DNA from: Chelydra serpentina
Taxonomy: Eukaryota > Chordata > Testudines > Chelydridae
Assembly (NCBI GenBank): GCA_037349315.1
Contig: JBAIAC010000004.1
Location: 78,484,501-78,548,500, forward strand
DNA: 64,000 nucleotides
Direction: 5' to 3'
Part shown: positions 10,861-19,989 of the stretch, piece after piece
How the letters are laid out: the number at the start of each line of letters is the position of its first letter
Numbering within the stretch: the stretch's first letter is position 1
Notes under the pieces: model-generated
Databases searched by the model: none
What the model saw: only the letters and a program-made list of their open reading frames with translations
Told to the model about the DNA's origin: nothing
Position numbers and translations under genes: made by a program

Positions 10861-10879
10861 TTTTGCATGAGTTTGAATT

Positions 10880-11499
10880 TGTTGTTATTTAATAAAGATA
10901 TGGTGAAATCTGAGCATTTCTGAGGGGAAAACTGATATCATATTACAAGCACTAGAGCTTAAAATATACATTAAAAGTGTATGCGTGATACATAATTCCA
11001 GTAGTGCAGGTCGATTTGGAAGTCTGTATTAAGAGGAGAAGGGAGCGGTGTTGGGTTAGAGTAATATAATGCTGAATTAGATAGTAGATGTTTACATTTA
11101 ATCGGACCCCTAAATACTAGTTTTGTCAGCCAGTGCTGTACAGTGAGAGATTTGTTTGTTTTGTTACAGAACAGAAAACAGAATCGTCACCATAGCATGG
11201 ATCTCCTACTAGTCACACTCCAGACGGAATGAAGGTACATGGAGACCAGCAGCACAGACTTCACTCGGTGAGGTAGGAGTACCTGGCAATAGAACCTTGA
11301 TTTTTTTTTTCTCTTATACAGATCTTTTTCAAATACAGCGTACATTCCAAACGCAAACTCCACTCCTGGAACAAGTTCAAGCGGGTATGATTGTGTTTAT
11401 ATCTATATGTAGATTGTGGAATTCACATGATCTTTGCAAATCATTGCCATGTTCACTGTACTTGTATGTTATATCCCTTTCCTCCCCCGCCCCATCTCT
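10880..11499. other. no recognised feature
   Basis: Mixed-composition DNA with a T run near 11300. I see nothing I can name. Confidence 0.4.
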
Positions 11500-11776
11500 T
11501 GTGTATTTAGAGTGTAAGATTTTTGGGACAGGAACTGTCGCTCTGTTTGCACAGGGCCTAGCACAATCAGGCCCAGCAGGGCTGGAACAATTCGTATAGT
11601 GGGGGGTCTGAGAGCCATTGAACCAAACTGTAAACCTTGTATATGATGGAAACCACTTCAAGCCAGGGCGTTCTACCGGACCCCCAGCGCTCCTAGTTCC
11701 AGCACCTGTGATCAGGCCCCAATCTCAGCTGGTCTCTAGGCACTATTGCAAAACAAATAATGAATAATATATGAAT
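11500..11776 (+). mobile_element. SINE tail interrupted by a 137-bp MITE
   Basis: 'gtaagatttttgggacagga' and 'cagggcctagcaca' are the tail of the same SINE type as at 8.8 kb. The tail resumes after the MITE with 'tctctaggcactattgc' and an 'acaaataatgaataa' end. Confidence 0.65.
11574..11710. mobile_element. hAT-type MITE, 137 bp, with perfect 8-bp duplication
   Basis: ATCAGGCC flanks the element at 11566-11573 and 11711-11718. The left end CAGCAGGGCTGGAACA and the reverse complement of the right end CACAGGTGCTGGAACTA are inverted repeats. It sits inside a SINE tail and is therefore younger than that SINE copy. Confidence 0.8.
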
Positions 11777-12099
11777 GTTACATATTGAAAAATTCTACTT
11801 GGCCAATTGACCACATGCTCTGCCTATTTGTTTATTAGTATAAATTCACTGATTATCTTAACTTGCCCCTGTAGAGGTGGGACTGGCAGTCAGGAAGGGA
11901 ATACTATCTCCTTGAACTTTAGCATTTGTATACAGTTAGGGATTCTGTGCACCAGAATAGCTACACTGATGATCAGGGATCTTAGTTTTCCGTGATAAAA
12001 AAAACAAAATCCTCTGATAAAAAAAACATAAAAATCCACATTTTTCCACGATTAAAATGAAAAGCTGCACTTTAGTTTCCCTAGCCACACTGTATATAG

Positions 12100-13155
12100 T
12101 GTGACAGACCCAGAACGGTTGGATGCAGGAGTCTGGTAGAAGGAAAACACACTGGACACTGGATGAATAGTTTTATGTTTCCTGAGTGACCAGAGCAGGG
12201 GCTACCCCAGAGCAGTCAGGAAGGTGCTAGAAGCAATTAAGTCAGGCAGACTCCATAAGACATCTGGAACCAATTAAGAACTGATTAGAAATAATCAAAG
12301 GAAACAAGCTAATCAAATCATCTGAAGCCCATTTAGAACTGGCTGGGACTAGTTTAAAAGGAAGCCCCATCAGAGAGGCTGGCTGATAGAAGCTGGGAGT
12401 AAAAAAGTGTGTTGTGGGAAGACTGGAAGAAAGAAGGTGTGCAGTAAAAGACCCAGTAGAACAAGCGTGGTCAGGTATCAAGAAGGGAGCTAGGAGGGGC
12501 CATTTGGGGAAGTAGCCCAGGGAAGGGCTATAGCGCTCCTAGAAGGAAAATGCTACAATTAGGGTCCCTGGGCTGGAACCCAAAGAAGAGGGCAGGCCCA
12601 GGTTCCCCCCAAACCGCCTCCCCCCAACACACACACACCCCTCTACACAAACGCTCTCTGAGAAGGAAGACAGGGACTAAAGAGGGTTCTTACACCAAAC
12701 CCACTGATTGACCAATGATGAGGGCAACTCAGTGAGCTGTAATCTTTGCCTCTAGGGGCTGATCTACACTGGGGAGGGGGATCGATCTAGGATACGCAAC
12801 TTCAGCTACAAGAATAGCATAGCTGAAGTCGACGTTTCCTAGATCGAACTAAGTTTACTTACTTCGGGTCCACGCGGCACAGGCTCGCTCCCCCGTCGAC
12901 TGCGCTTCCTCCTCTCGCCGAGCAGGAGTTCCGGAGTCGACGGGGAGCGCTTCTGGGATCGATTTATCACGTCCAGATGAGACGCGATAAATCGATCCCA
13001 GAAAATCGATCTCTACCCGCCGAATTGGGCGGGTAGTATGGACGTACCCTAGGAGGAGAGAGAGGCTACATTGAGGGTCACAGCAAACCTCTGAGGCAAA
13101 CCCTAACCACCTAGAAGTGCAAGAACCCCTGAGGCAAAGCCGGTGCTCTGCCACA
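12100..13155 (+). repeat. 5' LTR of the Gmr1-like element, with a MITE inserted
   Basis: It starts TGTGACAGACCC and ends CTCTGCCACA, so it has TG...CA ends with a short inverted TGTG/CACA. Without the 294-bp MITE and its 3-bp duplication the LTR is about 760 bp. It resembles LTRs I know from turtle genomes. The internal region begins 'gctggtgtcagcc', the expected place of the primer-binding site. Confidence 0.75.
12755..13048. mobile_element. Harbinger-like MITE with two internal palindromes
   Basis: CTA flanks it at 12752-12754 and 13049-13051. Ends: GGGGCTGATCTACACTGGGG and, reverse-complemented from the right, GGTACGTCCATACTACCCG. Two strong foldbacks lie inside: 'acttcagcta'/'tagctgaagt' near 12810-12831, and 'gggatcgatttatc'/'gataaatcgatccc' near 12955-13001. 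This is a very abundant MITE type in turtle DNA as I recall it. It inserted into the Gypsy LTR and so is younger. Confidence 0.8.
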
Positions 13156-13261
13156 GCTGGTGTCAGCCATGGGATTCTTGGTCGCAGCGCTGGGGGGGGG
13201 GGGTACACTGGAGAGTTGGTTTCGGGCGGGGGAGGGGGGGTTTAGGGTCATTGTGCCCTCA

Positions 13262-14217
13262 CCACCACAAAGGAATTGGTGAAAGCTCTGGTACAAGCCA
13301 CGGCAGCCCAGCAGGAGGCTACCCGGATACAAGGGATGGCAATGCAGGAATCTACCCCATTACAATAAGAAACCAACCAGTTGTTAGTGAACCAAGCCGC
13401 TCAAAATCGAGCTCTCCTCCAAGAGGTAGTGGACCAACTGAAGACCAACACCAACTGAACCCAAGGGCCCGGAGGGACACAAACCCTAAGGGTAGCAGGC
13501 TGTCTACCAAAGATGACGGCCAGGGATGACATAGAGGTGTATCTCCTATCATTTGAAAGAACTGCTTAGCCTGAGGCGTGGCCACAGGACCAGTGGGCCA
13601 GCATTCTTGTCCCTTTTCTGTGCGGAGAAGTCCAGGAGGCCTATTTTGATCTGCCTGCTGAGGACACGGCTAACTACCCCCAGCTGAGGATGGAGATCCT
13701 GGCCTGATCAGGGGTGACGGCAGCTGTACAGGCCCAGAAGTTCCATGATTGGAAGTATCAGGAGACCAAGCCACCAAGGTCTCAGCTGTTCGATTTGATG
13801 CACCTTGCTCAGAAGTGGCTACGGCCCGAGGCATGCAGCTCGGAGAAAATTTTGGAAACATTGGTCATAGACCAATTTATGTGGAGACTGCCACAAGACC
13901 TTCATGCGTAGGTAGGCCAGCACGACCCGTCCACCTACGACGAAACAATCATGCTGGTAGAGAAACGATTGACAGCCAGGGAATTGACCCATCAACCTAG
14001 GAAAGGCCCCATACGAGGCAAGCGACCAATGCCAACTCCATGGGTTCAGGTGACCAGACACCCATGGACCCCTAGGTCGAAGAAGAGGGAGGCCGAAGAC
14101 CAGACAGGAATCCAGGAGGACAGGAATGGCTTGGGTGCGGGAAACCCCGAGGCTAAACCTCCTAACCCACGGGACAGGAGCCCAGTGCCCCAACCTTTAA
14201 GAGCCCCTGGAATGTAA
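13262..14217 (+). pseudogene. gag of the Gmr1-like element, with SCAN-like capsid
   Basis: Gag would form the particle that packages the element's RNA. The frame is broken by several stops, including the TAG at 13909-13911. From about 13720 to 14000 the residues match the SCAN pattern: the [19 protein letters not shown] block, then [20 protein letters not shown] and a final TARELT helix. SCAN domains of vertebrate zinc-finger proteins are reported to derive from Gmr1-like capsids. Upstream is a Gln-rich region, and downstream a basic Arg/Lys/Pro-rich tail. No clear zinc knuckle is visible. Confidence 0.8.
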
Positions 14218-14280
14218 TCTCGGGGACTGGAGTGGCCTATGCTCCCTCCTCAACCTTGTGGGGGTCGCAGTCACTCCACA

Positions 14281-14410
14281 CAAATATACAAGGCCAGTAA
14301 AAGTGGATGGGATAGAAACCATGGTGCTCGTAGAATCTAGGAGCGCTATCATCCTGATCTCAGGTAAACTAGTAAAGCGCAGCTAGTTAACACAGGCTAA
14401 ACATACAGGG
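14281..14410 (+). pseudogene. retropepsin-like protease remnant
   Basis: After gag, KVDGIETMVLVE is followed by SRSAIILI, which aligns with the aspartic protease core. The Asp-Ser-Gly active-site triplet reads Glu-Ser-Arg here, so the copy is inactive. Stops follow soon after. Confidence 0.55.
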
Positions 14411-14873
14411 GTGGTCCCACACCTCCCCTATCCCGTGCTCATCAGAAGAGATTTTCCCGGGTTTGGAAACTTGCTCCCAATGGAGGGGTGGGAGGAAGGA
14501 GAGCTCCCTGAACTGAGAGAGGCCTCCACCGCAGAATGTTCTCCCCCAGTGTTCGCGGAAGTATCTCAGGAACTATTCCTCACCCCCGGGGGAGGGCGGA
14601 AGACCAAAAGGGAAAGAAGGGCTGCCAAGGCCTTGGGTACCCGAATCCTGCTACAAAGACAAAGGGCCACCTGTGTAGGTGGGCAGACCGGGCTAGTAAA
14701 AGGAAGGACCCTGAGATGCAGGAAGGTTCAGAAACTGTCTCCGACCCCAACCCCACAGAGTTGGCTGAGAGGGTAGAAGAACATCCCTCAGAGTTCCAGC
14801 TGATAAGTCCCTCGAGGGCGACTTTCAGGTGGGACCAGGTGGAGGACTCAAGGTATGAGATCGCCAGGAGGAG

Positions 14874-16040
14874 GTGGCCGAGATAGATTGGGTACCCATA
14901 ACGGGAAAAACTCGAGGGCCTAAGCCGTACTTCATAATCAAGAAGGACCTCCTGTATCAGGTCGTATGTGTGCAGGAGCAAGAGGTACACCAGCTCCTAG
15001 GACCCTGGAAACACCAGAGGGCAATATTAAACCTTGCCCACAGTCACCTTTTTGGAGGACACCTGGGGGTGGAGAAAACCCAGGCGCGAATCTTGCGCAG
15101 GTTCTTCTCCCCGGGGGTACATGAGGACATCCAGTGGTACTGCACTTCCTGTCCCGAATGTCAATTGCACAGCCCTCATCCACATCTAAGAGCCCCTTTG
15201 GTACCCCCACCAATCATCGAAGTTCCGATTGAGCGTATTGCCATGAATCTAGTACGGCCGCTAGAGAAGATGACTTGAGGCCACCAATATGTCATCCTAG
15301 ACTATGCAACCAGGTATCCAGAAGCTGTCCCGCTATGAAAAACAGCCTCCAAGAGCATAGCCAAAGAACTCATGAAAATCTTTGCCCAGGTAGGGCTACC
15401 AAAAGAAATTCACATGGACCAAGGAACACCGTTCATGTCCAAGCTAATGAAGGACCTCCTCCATGTCCAGACCTTGCAGACCTCAGCTTACCATCCACAA
15501 ACCGATTGTCTGGTGGAAAGATTTAACCTGACCCTCAAGGCCATGATAAAAAAGGTGGTAAGCAAGGATGTGAAAGATTGGGACAACCTACTACTGTACC
15601 CCAGGTTCACCATCCGGAGATGCGCTAAGCTTCCACCAGATTCTCCCCCTTGAGCTATTGTATGGACACCACCCCCGAGGCATCTTGGACATAGCCAAGG
15701 AAATTTGGGAGGAGGAACCCAGTGAGGGGGAGAACATAATATAGCATGTGCTACAAATGAGAGACCGGATAGCCCAGCTCACTCCCATAGTGAGGGAGCA
15801 CATAGAAAAGGCCCAAGAGGCCCAGCGAGCTTACCACAACCATCAAGCCAAAGTTCGGTGGTTTCAACCCAGTGACTGAGTAGTGGTACTGGTACTCAAG
15901 GCAGAAAGTAAGCTATTGGCCCAGTAGCAAGGACCCTATGAAATAGTTGAACTCATAGGGGGCATAAAGTATAAGGCACGACAACCGGGATGTTGAAAAC
16001 TAGAGCAAATATACCATGTCAACCTTCTGAAACCCTGGCA
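14874..16040 (+). pseudogene. integrase of the Gmr1-like element
   Basis: Integrase would insert the cDNA. The N-terminal zinc-binding region (14985-15175) keeps the His pair in NLAHSHLFGGHLG and Cys-X2-Cys in CTSCPEC. In the catalytic core the first Asp is replaced (IAMNLVRPL), the second is kept (HMDQGTPFMS) and the Glu is kept (LVERFNLTLK). The C-terminal GPY/F module is visible as QGPYEIVEL at 15928-15954, followed by YHVNLLKPW near 16011-16037. Stops occur at 15276 and 15336, and the reading frame shifts near 15610. The region lies upstream of reverse transcriptase, which is the notable point. Confidence 0.85.
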
Positions 16041-17060
16041 TGCCCGAGAGGCATGCGCAGCTGTTCGAGAATACCTGCACCAATGGACAAAACTCCTGAA
16101 CAGGTGAGGGTGTCTCCCAATTTAACGCCAGTCCAGAAGAAGGAAGTATTTGAGATGATCATCCAGAACCAAGATGTATTCTCGACTAAGCCAGGTCGCA
16201 CGACCGAGACATATCACCACATCATCACAAACTCCGGGGCCAGAGTAACAATGAGGCCCTACCAAGTACCCACAGCCAAAAGGGAGGAAATAAAAGCGGA
16301 AGTAAGGAAAATGCTGGAGATGGGGATCATCGAAGAATCCCAGTCAGTGGTCCAGCCCGATAGTGCTGGTGCGCAAACCTGATGGCACCACAAGGTTCTG
16401 CAACAACTTCTGCTGACTAAACAAGATATCCCAGTTTGATGCCTACCCTATACCTCGACTAGACAAACTAGTGGACCGTCTGGGTAATGCCCGATACTTG
16501 ATGACCCTAAACTTGACAAAGGGGTACTGGCAGATTCTCCTAGCCAAAGATGCAAAGGAAAAGATAGCGTTCTCTTCATTAAAGGGTCTTTTCCAATATA
16601 TGGTCCTCCCTTTTGGACTACGTGGGGCCCTAGTAACCTTTCAACACCTCATGGACAAGCTATTGCGCCCCCATGCCAGCTAGGCTGCGGCTTACTTGGA
16701 TGACGTGGTTATTCATACCCAGACTGGGAAACCCACTTGAAGAAGGTGGGGATGGTCCTTGATACCTTCAGACGAACTGACCTTATGGCGAACCCTGTTA
16801 AGTACGCCGTAGGGTTCACGGAGGCCAAATATCTTGGCTATGTGGTAGGAAAAGGTCTGGTAAAACCCCAACTAAATAGGTTAGAGGCCATCCAAAATTG
16901 GCCCAAGCTGAGTCGTAAGAAGCAGGTCCAAGCTTTCCTAGGAATGGTGGGGTATTACCAGCGTTTCATCCTCCACTTTGCCACAAGGGCAAGTCCCCTG
17001 ACGGACTTAGTGAAGGCCCATGGCTCTGATCTACTCAGATGGTCCGATGCAGCAGAGAGG
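16041..17060 (+). pseudogene. reverse transcriptase of the Gmr1-like element
   Basis: RT motifs run in order through three frames: the YHHIITNSGARVTMRPY entry segment (16210-16260), KGYWQILLAKDAKEKIAF, QYMVLPFGLRGALVTFQHLMD, and the catalytic YLDD box at about 16694 (YLDDVVIHTQ), intact at both Asp. It continues through AKYLGYVVGKG and the AFLGMVGYYQRFI segment that ends the connection to RNase H. A stop precedes the YLDD box, and frame changes lie near 16370-16470 and 16730. Confidence 0.85.
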
Positions 17061-17480
17061 TCATTCTCAGACTGCCCTCTGCAGTAACCCCGTATTGATA
17101 ACCCCAGATTTCACCCTACAAACAGATGCATCCGAGGTGGGGTTAGGGGCCATCCTGTCGCGCATGGTCGGGGAGGCGGAGCACCCAATACTCTACCTCG
17201 CAGGAAACTCCTTCTGGGAATACAAAAATATGCAGTGGTTGAGAGGGAGTGCCTCGCCATTAAATGGGCCATGGAAGCGTTATGTTACTACCTGTTCGGG
17301 CATAGATTTGTCCTCGTAACTGACCATGCCCCATGCAGCGAAACAAGGAGAAGAACTCCAGGGTAACCAGATGATTCTTGTCCCTCCAACCTTTCCAGTT
17401 CCACCTGCAAAATAGAGCAGGGAGCCGCCACGGCAATGCCGATGGTTTGTCACGTGTGCACTGTCTGGCCTCCCAAGCTG
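17061..17480 (+). pseudogene. RNase H remnant of the Gmr1-like element
   Basis: TPDFTLQTDASEVGLGAIL carries the first catalytic Asp segment and LVTDHAP a later one. The segment ends in GNADGLSRVHC, a typical last motif of Gypsy RNase H. The purine-rich run ('gggggagggat', about 17503-17513) before the LTR is the likely plus-strand primer. Confidence 0.7.
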
Positions 17481-17513
17481 CCCAACCCCTTGGTGTTGAG
17501 CAGGGGGGAGGGA

Positions 17514-17538
17514 TATGTGACAAGGCGGCGCTCTGCCA
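17514..17538 (+). repeat. collapsed 3' LTR, 25 bp
   Basis: TGTGACA, the LTR start, is joined directly to AGGCGGCGCTCTGCCACA, which matches the LTR end at 13138-13155. The middle of the LTR is missing. ATAG follows, as before the 5' LTR. The next bases 'gtgtcag' also match the internal sequence after the 5' LTR. Confidence 0.6.
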
Positions 17539-17576
17539 CAATAGGTGTCAGTTGAAGACAATATTTTATTTATATA

Positions 17577-17771
17577 CAATAGAACCCCATTAATACAAGC
17601 CTCCATTATCGGTCTCTCCATATTAACCAAACCATCAGCTGCCCGGGTCTGACAGCCCGAGCCCCAGCTGCCCAGGACTGACAGCCCAAGTCCTGCCACT
17701 GTCCGCAGTGGCTGGTGGTTTGGTATATGGAGACCGGGATAATGGAGACTCGGATCAATGTGATTCTACGG
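17577..17771. mobile_element. Tigger/mariner-like MITE with long inverted ends
   Basis: TA flanks each side. The left arm (starting CAATAGAACCCCATTAA) and the reverse complement of the right arm (starting CCGTAGAATCACATTGA) pair over about 50 bp, sharing 'tctccattatc'-type blocks. No transposase frame. Confidence 0.7.
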
Positions 17772-17996
17772 TATAGCTTTTTATTTTTTCACAAAATTTA
17801 AAAACTAGATTCTCTGTAAAAATGCAGATTCTTTTTTTTCCCCATGGCAAACAGATTTCTAGGATCCCCCTGATTATCAGGATTCTATACCCAGCTAGTC
17901 CTTCCTCATAGAGTAAGGCCTGGGGTAGTGCATCATCTATCTGCCTGGACTGGCTTCACTGCTGAGATTTCAAACCTGGGTAAGTTGTACTGATAA

Positions 17997-18072
17997 AGCC
18001 CCATTTCCACACTAGGGACATATACCCAGTGTAGCAACATTGGTGTAAAAATCCTTAATGTAGATATGCCCA
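17997..18072. mobile_element. very short Harbinger-like MITE
   Basis: TAA on both sides (17994-17996, 18073-18075). The left end AGCCCCATTTCCACACTAGG and the right end, reverse-complemented, TGGGCATATCTACATTAAGG are imperfect inverted repeats. At 76 bp this could be coincidence. Confidence 0.4.
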
Positions 18073-18075
18073 TAA

Positions 18076-19784
18076 CGTTAGCAAAGGATTATAGCCCTAT
18101 GTCATGGAAAGTCAGGCAGGGCAAGACTAAAACCACATTTATTTTCTTCTCATTGATTCCTGGTGCCAGCAAATGATAATATATTCTAGCAACATCATTT
18201 TGTGCAGCCCAAGGGATCTAAATAAAATCATGGCTTCCTTTATGTCAATTGAGAGAATAGAATAACATTTCCTTTGCAGAAATTACGTATGTCCTTTCTA
18301 CAATATGATGAAAAAGATGAGTCATCTGTATTTGACATTTGTGTGTGCTTATCTAATTCTCACATCTGTTTGTTTGGAAAGAAAGGACAGTTCAAAGCAC
18401 GCCATGTGTACCTTGACTCTCATGAGAGCTGTCATCCTGTCCTCTAATACAATTAAATTAATTTGCTAAAGGGATAAAGTGAACTTTAAAGAGGATTTGC
18501 ATTCTGAGCTTCCTCTATCAGGTGAGGCACAGCATTAATTTCCTATTTTGTAAATGAGAATTCCAGAATCACTAGTCCCTAGTAGCACCTAAATGAATGA
18601 TTTAAGCGATATGATATGGGATAAGTGTGCTTTCAGAGACAAGAGAGCAAACTGAATGTTCCTGTGGCCATTGTGTGGTGTTCTTGATGTATGGTTTAAT
18701 TTGTAAATGATCTTAGTAACTTAGCAGCATTTAGTTTGTCTGTAAGTAAAGCTTCCCATTCTCATATTTTTCAGTTAGTAAACTTTGGTGACCCAGGAAT
18801 TAAATTAATAAAAAAATTGGGCCTTTCCAGATATCCACTTAGGGAGAGACCAACATCACTAAACAATTTTAACCTTGTTGGAAACAATTCCTCATTGGAC
18901 ATATTTAATAACAGTGACCAATAGCTGTAATCTTTTAAATACAAATTACATACTTTTATAACTGACCACAAAATCTGAGGTTGGGAAGGAATTTTCTCTC
19001 ATGGAATATTGGCAGAGGCCCATTTTTAAATACTTCTTCCTTTAAAGCACTGGGCAGAAATCATCTGTTAGGATCAAGTGGGCATATCCCACATGTCTGA
19101 TTCCTCCAACTGTAGGAGGTCATCAGTGGCAATCTTCAGATTTTATCACTTCTCATTCTGTGTCATCAAAGCCGTGCCAGAAAACCCTGTTCTTCTTGCA
19201 GGTCTTCCTTGTCTGGAAGGGATTGACATACAATGGTCAAGCCATGGAACTAGGGTGGAGAATACATACTAAAGCCCTTGACACATCTTCTGCATTTCAC
19301 TTTGACCTCAGAACTTCTAGATGTTTTCAAAGACTAGACATTTGACCATGTTTGTGCCTTTTACAAACAATTATGCAATCAAAATGCAAACTGGCAAACA
19401 CACTGTATCTAATTTCCCTCCATTAGGCACTTTAGTATGTATCATTCCCTCTGTTGGCAGTGGCTTTTGCTCTGCTCTGCTCACCAACAACCAAGAAGAG
19501 GATTAGGTACTTGGCAACTACAAATCCCAGATGCTGAGCTTTTCTTCAACTGTCTTGCTTTCAATGTAGATTTATGGGCTCCATTGCTGGACATGGAGTG
19601 AATATGAAACTCCTGAGCTTATTATACTGTAGGTCAGAGAGCCAATGGACTGTCTTACTTTTATGTGAGCATTTCCTTTTGATTTAGCAATAATCATGAA
19701 GAATTTGCCCACCCTCCTAAACGTGTAAAAATCAGCTCCTGTGCTAAGCCCTATTGAGATTCCTGTTGAAAATATTTCCTTTCA
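18076..19784. other. no recognised feature
   Basis: About 1.7 kb of AT-rich DNA with short random-looking frames and no named repeat. Confidence 0.45.
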
Positions 19785-19912
19785 TAGTTGTTATAAATTG
19801 TTGGGTTCAATACAGGGATAACAGGTGAAATTCTGCAGCATGTGCTGTTCACAAGGTCAGACTAGATGATCTAAGGGTCTCTTCTGTCCTTAAAATCTAT
19901 CAATCTGAGGAT
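19785..19912 (+). mobile_element. CR1 LINE 3' end
   Basis: 'ggtcagactagatgatctaa' followed by 'tctgtccttaaaatctat' is the conserved CR1 3' end. The terminal octamer repeat is degenerate ('caatctgagg'). Confidence 0.7.
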
Positions 19913-19985
19913 CTCAAAGCATTTTACATACTTGCTTCATTAATTAAATCTCACATCCACCCTATGAGGTAAGCCAGATTCTTTA
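19913..19985 (+). repeat. MIR-like SINE core fragment
   Basis: 'ctcaaagcattttacatac' and 'cctatgaggtaag' resemble the MIR-type core and downstream region. Short and old. Confidence 0.4.
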
Positions 19986-19989
19986 ACTT

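Larger units (their letters stand above)
12100..17538 (+). mobile_element. degenerate Gypsy LTR retrotransposon, Gmr1-like
   Basis: The element runs 5' LTR, gag with a SCAN-like capsid, protease, integrase, reverse transcriptase, RNase H and a collapsed 3' LTR. Integrase before reverse transcriptase is the order described for Gmr1-like Gypsy elements and unlike ordinary Gypsy. ATAG flanks it (12096-12099 and 17539-17542), a plausible 4-bp duplication. Every protein-coding part has stops and frameshifts. A MITE sits inside the 5' LTR. It cannot move by itself. Confidence 0.9.
11955..17890. repeat. remnants of an older repeat around the Gypsy element
   Basis: The left flank (11955-12099, 'tgatgatcagggatcttag', A-rich runs) and the reverse complement of the right flank (17776-17890, 'tgataatcagggggatcct', A-rich runs) look like two inverted ends of one older repeat into which the Gypsy and Tigger-like elements inserted. 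Family not recognised. The alignment was made by eye. Confidence 0.35.

Noticed and set aside
12100..17538. Gypsy element as an intact, mobile copy
   Set aside because: Stops and frameshifts in every domain, altered protease and integrase catalytic residues and a collapsed 3' LTR.
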